Assembly (NCBI RefSeq): GCF_005886875.1
Contig: NZ_PNBY01000026.1
Span: forward strand, 1-53,217
Length of the DNA stretch: 53,217 bases
Origin: Pseudoalteromonas aurantia
Lineage (GTDB): Bacteria; Pseudomonadota; Gammaproteobacteria; Enterobacterales; Alteromonadaceae
Direction of reading: 5' to 3'
In this document: positions 1-8,632 of the stretch, piece by piece
Layout of the letters: each line of letters opens with the position of its first letter
How positions within the stretch are numbered: the stretch's first letter is position 1
The notes under the pieces: generated by a model
Told to the model about the DNA's origin: nothing
Databases searched by the model: none
The model's input: the letters and a program-made list of their open reading frames with translations, nothing else
Program-made: the position numbers and the translations under genes

Positions 1-171
1 CTTGTTTCTTTGGCGAGAAAAGCGTACCACTTTCAGCAGTTGGCTTCCTCTTCTAAACCTTTCTATGAGTGTCGCACTTATTATATGAAATCAGGCTTCT
101 TCAGTGCGAATTTCATTCTAGGGAATAGAAATTTTTTGTTAATATTTAGCGTTTTACTTCCATATATTTAA
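1..171 (+). CDS. C-terminal end of a truncated gene (unknown product)
   Basis: Frame 1 is open from the first base of the window to TAA at 169-171, giving 56 residues that begin mid-protein. The residues include a basic/aromatic stretch (ARKAYHFQQ) and a hydrophobic tail (LLIFSVLLPYI). It is the first frame met in a region that goes on to a Wzi-like protein and coaD. That setting often carries polysaccharide or LPS genes, so a glycosyltransferase C-terminus is possible, but I do not recognise the family. The call rests only on an uninterrupted frame and plausible composition. Confidence 0.4.
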   Translation, partial: LVSLARKAYHFQQLASSSKPFYECRTYYMKSGFFSANFILGNRNFLLIFSVLLPYI

Positions 172-411
172 AATATATCCTTTTTTAATTTTTATTTATT
201 GAAATGTTAGATTTAAGATTTATGGTATGCAAAATGTCATAGCTGATGAAATTAACTATATGGTTAGTTTTATGTTGAATTATCTGATTTTATGGCTTTT
301 TCTTATTTCCACACTTATTAATTTCGCAAGCTCTATCTCTTCTGGCAGTTTGAGTGATTGGCATTTAGGAAGAAAAGAAGTCACACTATTATCATTTGTG
401 ATGTTTATACT

Positions 412-1625
412 CAGGGCAAGATCACGAACTTTACCTTGACTTAAAAGTATGATCTTATATGTTTTTTTAGGTTGTTACTTTTATGTCTGATCCCCTTTTT
501 CTAGAATATTTTGAATCAATTGATGACCCTCGCCAACAAGGTAAAGTCGTTCACAAACTCCTTGATATCATATTCTTAACTGTGAGCGCTGTTATTTCAG
601 GATGCCAAGGTTGGGAAGATATAGAAGACTTTGGACATGATCGACTCAATTGGCTTAGAAAGTTTGTACCGTTTAAAAATGGCATTCCTCGCCACGATAC
701 GATTGCTAGAGTCATTAGCCGTATAGACATAACACAATTTCAAGATTCATTTTCATCTTGGATGAAAACGTGTTGTAAGCTTACTCATGGCGAAGTAATT
801 GCCTTAGATGGGAAGCGATTAAAAGGCTCATTTACTCAAGCTGATAGGCGTGATGCACTGTTTATGGTGAGTGCTTTTGCGTGTGAAAACAGCGTCGTTT
901 TGGGACAAGCCCAAGTTGATAAAAAGTCTAATGAAATAAATGCGTTACCAGAGCTTTTGAGACTTTTAGAAATAAAGGGTTGCTTAGTTACGATTGATGC
1001 AATGGGGTGTCAAAAGTCGATAGCGCAAAAAATCATTGATAAAGAGGCCGATTATCTACTTGCAGTTAAGGCAAATCAAAAAGCGTTACTTAAGCAAATT
1101 GAAAGTGCTCTATTACCAAAGCTAGCCGAACAAGCAAAAGGTGGTGTGCTGTTTAATGAAGCTGACTATCAAAGAAATAGAGAAGAATTCCGGTGTTGTG
1201 CAGTGAGCCATGATTTAAAGCAATTATCAGAAACGGTTCATTGGAAAAGTGCAAAAACGATTGGTGTAATTGCATCATATAGAAAAGAAAAAGGTAAAAT
1301 AAGCAATGAGTTAAGTTATCGCTATTACATAAGTTCAGCGCATTTAACAGCAGAAGAACTGGCGATATCAGCGCGTCAACACTGGCAAATTGAAAATGGA
1401 TTACACTGGCGCTTAGATGTAGGTTTTAGAGAAGATGGTTGCCGAATTAGGCGTCAAGGAGCAGCATCAGTGTTCGCAGGACTTAGGCATATAGCTTTTA
1501 ATCACCTAAAAGCTGAAACAAGCTTTAAGAAAGGTATGCCCGCAAAGCAAAAGAAAGCGATGCGTAGTACAGATTACCTCGAAAAGGTCTTGAGTTTATA
1601 ATGTTTTTTTCATGCTCTTACCCTG
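412..1625 (+). mobile_element. ISAs1-family insertion sequence
   Basis: A 1,214-bp element bounded by imperfect terminal inverted repeats. The left end reads CAGGGCAAGATCACGAA and the complement of the right end reads CAGGGTAAGAGCATGAA, with 14 of 17 positions identical. It holds one transposase gene that nearly fills it. The ends start CAGGG as in ISAs1-family elements (the H-repeat type). No exact target duplication flanks it. Confidence 0.85.
483..1601 (+). CDS. ISAs1-family transposase
   Basis: A 372-residue DDE transposase of the ISAs1/H-repeat family. The N-terminal region contains the typical DPRQQGKVVHKL and GCQGWEDIEDFG segments. The catalytic core follows, with the first acidic residue in VIALDGKRLKGSF (about residue 109), the second in LVTIDAMGCQKSIAQKI (about 172), and the glutamate region in HWQIENGLHWRLDVGFREDGCRIR (given here in overlapping terms around residues 301-325). 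The length is normal for the family and the frame is intact, so the element may still be able to move. It starts at ATG inside the left end region of the element, about 70 bp from the terminal repeat. Confidence 0.93.
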   Translation: MSDPLFLEYFESIDDPRQQGKVVHKLLDIIFLTVSAVISGCQGWEDIEDFGHDRLNWLRKFVPFKNGIPRHDTIARVISRIDITQFQDSFSSWMKTCCKLTHGEVIALDGKRLKGSFTQADRRDALFMVSAFACENSVVLGQAQVDKKSNEINALPELLRLLEIKGCLVTIDAMGCQKSIAQKIIDKEADYLLAVKANQKALLKQIESALLPKLAEQAKGGVLFNEADYQRNREEFRCCAVSHDLKQLSETVHWKSAKTIGVIASYRKEKGKISNELSYRYYISSAHLTAEELAISARQHWQIENGLHWRLDVGFREDGCRIRRQGAASVFAGLRHIAFNHLKAETSFKKGMPAKQKKAMRSTDYLEKVLSL

Positions 1626-1997
1626 GTTTTTATCGTTCTATTAATTTACTTCCTTTTTGATATTGTTACAATTTTAATTGTATGCCGCTTTGTTAGAGTA
1701 ACGAGTTACGCAGGCCATTTTTGTCGATTTTACCTGGTGCTCTGTCTCAGCTTAAATGCCATTTTTTTTCTTATATTGCATGTCGATGTTGTACTTAAGT
1801 GGGGCACTAAAGAGTATGGAACTTGGTTGCTTTGGACCATTCATTTTTATACGGTAAATACGTTGGATGGAATAATGATAGCCGTACTTTTATTGAAAAG
1901 GGATTTTTTAGGTATTTATCAGTTGAAAAGAAAGCTAGTGGGTATGAAAGGTTGTTGTTGAATCTTGCCCAAGTTTGCTTTATGCAGAGTTTATTTA

Positions 1998-2028
1998 AAT
2001 TAGAGGTACTGCCACTGTACCTCTAATT
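1998..2028. terminator. Perfect 12-bp hairpin downstream of the Wzi-like gene
   Basis: AATTAGAGGTAC and GTACCTCTAATT form a perfect stem around a 7-nt loop. It lies 53 bp past the stop of the minus-strand Wzi-like gene and 37 bp past the end of the IS-split gene, so it probably acts in both directions. The U-tract is weak on both strands. Confidence 0.55.
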
Positions 2029-2080
2029 ATGTGGATCGCTGCTGTAGATATTTATCTATATAGCTACTAAAACATAGCTA

Positions 2081-4035
<1,955 letters not shown>

Positions 4036-4054
4036 TTAATGCTATTTTCAGTTA

Positions 4055-4083
4055 TTCTATTTAGCTATACTCAGCTAATAGAA
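4055..4083. promoter_or_regulatory. Inverted repeat over the -10 of the TetR gene (candidate operator)
   Basis: The arms TTCTAT-T-TAGCT and AGCTA-ATAGAA are complementary over 11 bp, with one unpaired T, around ATACTC. The repeat covers a -10 hexamer TATACT (4066-4071) 45 bp before the TetR start. A repeat of this size over a promoter is typical of TetR self-regulation. The link to this regulator is inferred from position. Confidence 0.45.
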
Positions 4084-4127
4084 ATTCACTTATATTATAA
4101 AAATTTGCGTGTTAGAGAGAACAGGAT

Positions 4128-4784
4128 ATGAATACCAAGGAAAAAATTATTCGTACCAGTATTGCTTTGTTTAATTTACATGGGGAACGGGCGATCACCA
4201 CCAATCATATTGCTTCCAATTTGGGGATAAGCCCAGGAAACTTATATTATCACTTTAAAAACAAGGAGGACATAATCCGCAATATTTTTACGTTATATCG
4301 TGAACATCTAAGTACGCATTTTAAACCTTTGAATACCGAGTTTGAGCCGTTAGAACAGTTGACTAAATATTTAGACTCCTTGTTTGAACTGATGTGGCGA
4401 TACCATTTCTTTTACGATAACTTGACAGACATTTTGGCCAAAGATGAGGTGTTGAAAAAAGACTATATTTCATTTCAGGCTGACCTCTTTGAGCAAGTGC
4501 GTTCTGTTGTTATTGGTTTACGAACCAGTAAGGTCATTGATATTAGTGATGAAGATGCTGTTGAAGTGGCGCATATGCTAAAAATGACCGTAAGCTTCTG
4601 GACACCATATGTTAAAGCGAGACGATTGACCGGTGTGCTTGAACAACAAGATATTTACAATGGCATTGTTAAAGTCCTCATGCTGTTTAAACCTTATTGT
4701 ACCGACTTAAGTGTACAAAAGATTAGTGCGTTGCAGGCGCACTACCAGCGGCTTGCTGATGAGTCACTCCCGAGTATTGCTTGA
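4128..4784 (+). CDS. TetR/AcrR-family transcriptional regulator
   Basis: A 218-residue regulator. Residues 1-50 are a textbook TetR DNA-binding domain: a first helix, then TTNHIASNLGIS as helix-turn-helix and GNLYYHFKNKEDI as the family signature. The C-terminal ligand-binding half is helical and rich in aromatic residues (MWRYHFFYDNL, about residues 83-93). I cannot name the ligand. Neighbours are coaD (divergent) and thiI (same direction, separate promoter), neither an obvious target. An inverted repeat over its own -10 suggests autoregulation. The start ATG is preceded by GAGAACAGGAT, which supplies AGGA as a ribosome-binding site. Confidence 0.88.
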   Translation: MNTKEKIIRTSIALFNLHGERAITTNHIASNLGISPGNLYYHFKNKEDIIRNIFTLYREHLSTHFKPLNTEFEPLEQLTKYLDSLFELMWRYHFFYDNLTDILAKDEVLKKDYISFQADLFEQVRSVVIGLRTSKVIDISDEDAVEVAHMLKMTVSFWTPYVKARRLTGVLEQQDIYNGIVKVLMLFKPYCTDLSVQKISALQAHYQRLADESLPSIA

Positions 4785-4833
4785 TAGCATTGTTTTATGT
4801 AGGTGGTTATTTCCTAGTCGCAGAGAAGTTTGC

Positions 4834-4863
4834 TATAATCGCGCGCCTGTTGTCCCGGCGCGC
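4834..4863 (+). promoter_or_regulatory. thiI promoter -10 and GC-rich leader hairpin
   Basis: A consensus TATAAT (4834-4839) is followed at once by GCGCGCC (4841-4847), a 9-nt loop and GGCGCGC (4857-4863). The hairpin would lie at the extreme 5' end of the thiI transcript, about 28 nt before the start codon. Confidence 0.5.
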
Positions 4864-4890
4864 GTTCGCCTAGTCTAAAGAGTTGTTTCT

Positions 4891-6351
4891 ATGCTTAAAT
4901 TTATCGTCAAATTGCATCCAGAGATTGCAATTAAGAGCAAGTCCGTTCGTAAGCGCTTTACACAAGTGCTTGAAAGAAATATTAAAATCATTTTGCGTCG
5001 GATTGATGAAAATGTAAAAGTAAAAAACAATTGGGACAATATCTCGGTTGAAAGTCAAAGTGTTGATGAAAATCTACGGTGTCAGTTTGTTGATAATTTA
5101 AAGCGGGTGCCAGGTATTGTGCAATTTATTGAAGTACAAGAAACAGCATTTGAGGGCTTAGATGATATTTATCAGCGCACGCTTGAATTAGCTGGGCACA
5201 GCATTGAAAACAAAACGTTCTGTGTACGTGTAAAACGTAGAGGTGACCACGAATTTACCTCCTCGGATGTAGAGCGTTACGTCGGAGGTGGGTTAAACCA
5301 GCATGTAAAAGGCGCACACGTTAAGCTAAACAAACCCGAAGTGACTGTTAAAATCGAGATTAAAGGTGACTTAGCTTATATTGTAACGCATACGCATTAT
5401 GGCATTGCAGGCTTCCCATTACCTACACAAGAAGATGTTTTGTCACTTATTTCCGGTGGCTTTGATTCTGGTGTTGCAACCTATCAAATGATGAGAAAAG
5501 GGGCGCGTACGCATTTTTTATTCTTCAATTTAGGTGGCGCTGCACATGAGATTGGTGTGAAGCAAGTGAGCCATTTCTTATGGAATCGTTTTAGTTCTAC
5601 CCATAAAGTGAAGTTTATTACGGTAGATTTTGAGCCCGTGGTTGCTGAGATTTTGGAGAATGTAGAAAACGGGCAAATGGGTGTGGTGCTCAAGCGTATG
5701 ATGATGCGTGCAGGCAGCCAAGTGGCCGAACGATTAAATATTCCAGCTTTGGTTACTGGTGAAAGTATTGGTCAAGTATCAAGCCAGACATTGGCAAACT
5801 TGAACGTGATTGACCGTGTAACAGAGACGCTGATCATTCGTCCACTGATCCAGCATGACAAAGCAGAAATCATTAAGATTGCGCGTGATATTGGTACCAT
5901 TGAAATGGCTGAGGCGATGCCTGAATATTGTGGGGTTATTTCGAAAAAACCTACAGTTAAAGCAAAGCTTGAGACTATTGTTGCTGAAGAAGCCAAGTTT
6001 GATTTTGATGTGTTAGATACCGTGATTAAGAACGCAACGGTTAAAGACATTAGAGAGATTGAAGCAGAAGCCAAAGAAGAAATTAAAGAAGCCGAAACGG
6101 CAAACCAACTACCTGAGAATGGTGTGATCCTTGATATTCGCTCACCTGATGAGGAAGATGCGGATCCATTAGAGGTTGAGGGCGTTGATGTAGAGCATTT
6201 ACCGTTTTTCCGCCTAAGCACGAAGTTTGCCGACTTACCGCAAGACAAAGAGTACTATTTATACTGTAAAAAAGGGGTGATGAGTCAATTACAAGCGCTT
6301 ATCCTTCATGAAAATGGCTTTATGAACGTTAAAGTGTATAAACCAGAGTAA
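4891..6351 (+). CDS. thiI: tRNA 4-thiouridine synthase
   Basis: ThiI adenylates U8 of tRNA and inserts sulfur to make 4-thiouridine; in many bacteria it also feeds sulfur to thiamine thiazole synthesis. The 486-residue protein has the full enterobacterial-type architecture: ferredoxin-like and THUMP domains (residues about 1-165), a PP-loop ATP pyrophosphatase domain with SGGFDS at 188-193, and a C-terminal rhodanese domain (about 405-486) with the persulfide cysteine at 459 (YLYCKKG). The second catalytic cysteine is C347 (EYCGVI). All key residues are present. The gene is monocistronic, with its own promoter and a GC hairpin in the leader. Confidence 0.97.
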   Translation: MLKFIVKLHPEIAIKSKSVRKRFTQVLERNIKIILRRIDENVKVKNNWDNISVESQSVDENLRCQFVDNLKRVPGIVQFIEVQETAFEGLDDIYQRTLELAGHSIENKTFCVRVKRRGDHEFTSSDVERYVGGGLNQHVKGAHVKLNKPEVTVKIEIKGDLAYIVTHTHYGIAGFPLPTQEDVLSLISGGFDSGVATYQMMRKGARTHFLFFNLGGAAHEIGVKQVSHFLWNRFSSTHKVKFITVDFEPVVAEILENVENGQMGVVLKRMMMRAGSQVAERLNIPALVTGESIGQVSSQTLANLNVIDRVTETLIIRPLIQHDKAEIIKIARDIGTIEMAEAMPEYCGVISKKPTVKAKLETIVAEEAKFDFDVLDTVIKNATVKDIREIEAEAKEEIKEAETANQLPENGVILDIRSPDEEDADPLEVEGVDVEHLPFFRLSTKFADLPQDKEYYLYCKKGVMSQLQALILHENGFMNVKVYKPE

Positions 6352-6368
6352 ATTAACAGTACATTATT

Positions 6369-6396
6369 TATCGCTGGGTCTACAAACTCAGCGATA
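6369..6396. terminator. Hairpin between convergent thiI and ketopantoate reductase genes
   Basis: TATCGCTG (6369-6376) pairs perfectly with CAGCGATA (6389-6396) in the 47-bp gap between two convergent stops. Neither side has a strong U-tract, so termination is inferred from position. Confidence 0.45.
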
Positions 6397-6398
6397 TG

Positions 6399-7301
6399 TC
6401 AGCTATGAAGCTTCAATAGCTGATTTAGCATCTCGCGGTTATAGGGGGTGTCAATACCATGATATGCTCCTCTTTTTACGATATATCCGCAAATAGCATC
6501 GATTTCAGTGTGTCTACCGTTCAGTATGTCTTGTGCCATAGAAGATGAGTTATGTTGAGTTCCAGTCATAACTTGATAAGCACTGGTGAGTGCTTCGTTG
6601 AGTTTTATGTCTATATTGTCTGCATTTGCCACGACACATGCTTCATTTAATAACTGTAAGATCATGCTGGCATAGCGTGGCTGACGTAGTTGACCATTCT
6701 TTACTTGGTGAATGGCAGATAAAGGGTTTATCGCGACATTTATGAGTAGTTTTTGCCATCGCAGTTGTGCGATATTATGATGAATTTTACTGTGTGGAAT
6801 TTGCGAGCAGAAGAACTGGTTAAAGCTGAGAGATAGGCGCTCTAAAGCGATATCATTACATGCACCGAGATAGGTTTCTCCAGCTCCAGTGGCTTTTACG
6901 GTGGTGTCATTTATCTTTAATCCACCCATAGATGTACTGAAGAAAAACAGTGCCTGTTTTTCACCTAAATATTGTTCTATTTCTTTCAGATCGCTCATGC
7001 CATTGTGACTAATAAATAGATTGGCATGCTCTGCTAAATAGGGTGCAATTGATTGAATTGCTTGTTTTAATTGATATGACTTAACACAAATAAAGCCATG
7101 CTGGATGAGTGGTTTATTTTGTGTGGGATCGCTCAAGTCGATGTGCTTTACAGGTAAATGATACAGCTCTTGGCCGCTTGAAAACGCAAAAGGTACTGTA
7201 TAGCGTCGTCTTACCAGTAAAGTCACTGAGTGATCATAAGCGAATGCGTTAGCAAGTGATAAACCAATTGCGCCTGCACCCACAATATGTAGATTAGCCA
7301 T
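6399..7301 (-). CDS. panE: 2-dehydropantoate 2-reductase (ketopantoate reductase family)
   Basis: This family reduces ketopantoate to pantoate with NADPH in the pantothenate/CoA pathway. The Rossmann motif G-A-G-A-I-G is at residues 8-13 from the chosen start MANLHIVGAGAIG, and the protein has 300 residues, the family length. The C-terminal helical domain contains the conserved lysine region (WQKLLINVAINPLSAI). The open frame extends 28 codons further, but the extension is the VanZ-like gene read in another frame. The chosen ATG overlaps the VanZ-like stop by 8 bp. ApbA/PanE paralogues of other specificity exist, so the substrate is probable, not certain. Confidence 0.87.
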   Translation of the reverse strand: MANLHIVGAGAIGLSLANAFAYDHSVTLLVRRRYTVPFAFSSGQELYHLPVKHIDLSDPTQNKPLIQHGFICVKSYQLKQAIQSIAPYLAEHANLFISHNGMSDLKEIEQYLGEKQALFFFSTSMGGLKINDTTVKATGAGETYLGACNDIALERLSLSFNQFFCSQIPHSKIHHNIAQLRWQKLLINVAINPLSAIHQVKNGQLRQPRYASMILQLLNEACVVANADNIDIKLNEALTSAYQVMTGTQHNSSSMAQDILNGRHTEIDAICGYIVKRGAYHGIDTPYNREMLNQLLKLHS

Positions 7302-7644
7302 ATTTGTTACCACGCCAAGTACGCCATAAAATATAGCTGGCGTAATAGCTAATAGCACCAAGGACATCGGCAATAAAGTCTGCAAACGATGCGTGACGGT
7401 GTGGCAGCATGCCTTGCATTAACTCAATACCAACGCCATAACTTGCGAGCAAGGTTATTTGTAACCACATTGGCCATTTAAAGGCGTGATGCATAATAAA
7501 AGCAAGTATAAAAAATATGCCAAAGTGAGCAATTTTATCAAGGTGTTCTATCCGTATGCCTGAATGTTGGATTTCTTTCGCAAAAAGCGCAGTACAGATA
7601 GCCAAGGTAATAAGCAAAACAATTTGATAAATACGTCTGGTCAC
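7294..7644 (-). CDS. VanZ-like family membrane protein
   Basis: A 116-residue protein with four hydrophobic segments. The family signature is visible: HLDKIAHFGIFFILAF in the first half and GIELMQGMLPHRHASFADFIADVLGA in the second, spread over about residues 74-99. VanZ-like proteins are small inner-membrane proteins of uncertain function; the founding member gives low-level teicoplanin resistance. Its end overlaps the ketopantoate reductase start by 8 bp, so the two form an operon. There is no evident functional link between them. Confidence 0.85.
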   Translation of the reverse strand: MTRRIYQIVLLITLAICTALFAKEIQHSGIRIEHLDKIAHFGIFFILAFIMHHAFKWPMWLQITLLASYGVGIELMQGMLPHRHASFADFIADVLGAISYYASYILWRTWRGNKYG

Positions 7645-7782
7645 AAAACTTCCTGGGTTGTTCGTGTGTAAAATAGTGAAGTCAGTATATCACTGAAAAC
7701 TGGCTGTTGGGTGAATATAAAAAGTTGTCCAAAATTTATTTTAGGTTGATATAATTGCAGCATAAATATTAGGAGATTTACT

Positions 7783-8265
7783 ATGCCATCATTTGACATT
7801 GTGTCAGAAATTGAAATTACAGAAGCGCAAAACGCAGTAGATAATGCGAAGCGTGAATTAGAAACTCGTTACGATTTTCGTGGTGTTGATGCCTCTATTG
7901 AGCTAACAAATGAAACCATTACGTTGAAAGCAGAAGCCGATCCACAAGTCATGCAATTGTTTGATATTTTAGCAAGTAAAGCATCAAAACGTGGTCTAGA
8001 CGTAGCTAGCTTAGAGTTAAAAGACATTGAACGTGCAGGTAAGCATGTTTCACGTAAAGTGGCTTTAAAGCAAGGTATTGATAAAGAAACGGCGAAAAAA
8101 GTCGTTAAAGCGATTAAAGATGCCAAAATTAAGGTGCAAGCGGCGATTCAAGGTGAAGAAGTACGTGTGACAGGCAAAAAGCGCGATGACTTACAAGAAG
8201 CGATGCAAGTAGTTCGCACTGCTGATTTAGGGCAGCCTTTTCAGTTTAAAAACTTCCGCGATTAA
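7783..8265 (+). CDS. yajQ: YajQ-family nucleotide-binding protein
   Basis: A 160-residue protein covering the whole YajQ family, from [11 protein letters not shown] to a C-terminal [10 protein letters not shown]. YajQ proteins have two ferredoxin-like folds. Some homologues bind cyclic di-GMP and influence transcription; binding by this one is not shown. AGGAGA lies 7 bp before the ATG as a strong ribosome-binding site. The gene stands alone, divergent from the VanZ-like operon, with a terminator right after it. Confidence 0.95.
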   Translation: MPSFDIVSEIEITEAQNAVDNAKRELETRYDFRGVDASIELTNETITLKAEADPQVMQLFDILASKASKRGLDVASLELKDIERAGKHVSRKVALKQGIDKETAKKVVKAIKDAKIKVQAAIQGEEVRVTGKKRDDLQEAMQVVRTADLGQPFQFKNFRD

Positions 8266-8274
8266 TGAAGATTC

Positions 8275-8300
8275 AGTGGTACCAAGCTGTACCACTTTTA
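8275..8300 (+). terminator. Intrinsic terminator after yajQ
   Basis: AGTGGTAC and GTACCACT form an 8-bp stem around CAAGCT, followed by TTTTAC, 10 bp after the yajQ stop. Confidence 0.7.
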
Positions 8301-8417
8301 CTTGCAAAGTTTATGCTGGTCCATCAAATTATCGACTCTATGTGTGAACTTTTGGTTTTTAGATTTCTAGACGTCCATTGACATATCCCCTCAAAATTCG
8401 CACAATAACGGCTCTTT

Positions 8418-8581
8418 TCAAGGTGCTTAATAAGTTTCTATGATTTTCATATTGTGCAGTTAATATGAATAAACTTGCTAAGATAATCGGGAAGTTGGTG
8501 CAAATGCATGTACTGGTTTAAGTCCAACACTGCCCCCGCAACGGTAATGCTTTATAAGCAAAGTCCGGAGACCGGCCTTGA
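8418..8581 (+). ncRNA. Cobalamin (adenosylcobalamin) riboswitch
   Basis: The conserved core is unmistakable: GGGAAGTTGGTGCAAA, then CCAACACTGCCCCCGCAACG (the B12 box region) and AGTCCGGAGACCGGCC. The outer P1 stem is visible as TCAAGG (8418-8423) pairing with CCTTGA (8576-8581). It lies 51 nt upstream of btuB. No terminator with a U-run sits between aptamer and gene, so control is more likely at translation initiation. In such systems bound cobalamin represses the downstream transporter. Confidence 0.96.
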
Positions 8582-8632
8582 TATTCATTTACTAATTATT
8601 ACTTGTACGGTGGGTATGAGTAAGGGGAAACA

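Larger units (their letters stand above)
227..1961 (+). pseudogene. Small four-helix membrane protein gene split by an insertion sequence
   Basis: The left part (227-411) starts at ATG and encodes a soluble head followed by a strong membrane segment around residues 13-35. The frame then runs into the insertion sequence. To the right of the element (1626-1961) an open frame continues to a TGA stop with three more hydrophobic segments, the first beginning VFIVLLIYFLFD. If an 8-bp target duplication is removed, the left and right frames join in phase, which suits ISAs1-type insertion. The rebuilt protein would have about 170 residues and four membrane helices. I do not recognise the family. The flanking 8-mers (TTTATACT and GTTTTTAT) are not identical, so the duplication has decayed or the ends were rearranged. 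Confidence 0.5.

Noticed and set aside
412..439. Continuation of the left membrane-protein frame into the IS
   Set aside because: These codons belong to the IS terminal repeat and are an accident of the insertion.
1823..2026. 67-codon plus-strand frame to the right of the insertion sequence
   Set aside because: It overlaps the longer hydrophobic frame 1626-1961, which rejoins with the frame on the other side of the element.
5772..6248. 158-codon frame antisense to thiI
   Set aside because: Ser-rich, low-complexity translation typical of a shadow of a real gene; thiI is intact on the other strand.
7302..7385. 28-codon N-terminal extension of the ketopantoate reductase
   Set aside because: It covers the VanZ-like gene in another frame and precedes the Rossmann motif that should start the protein.
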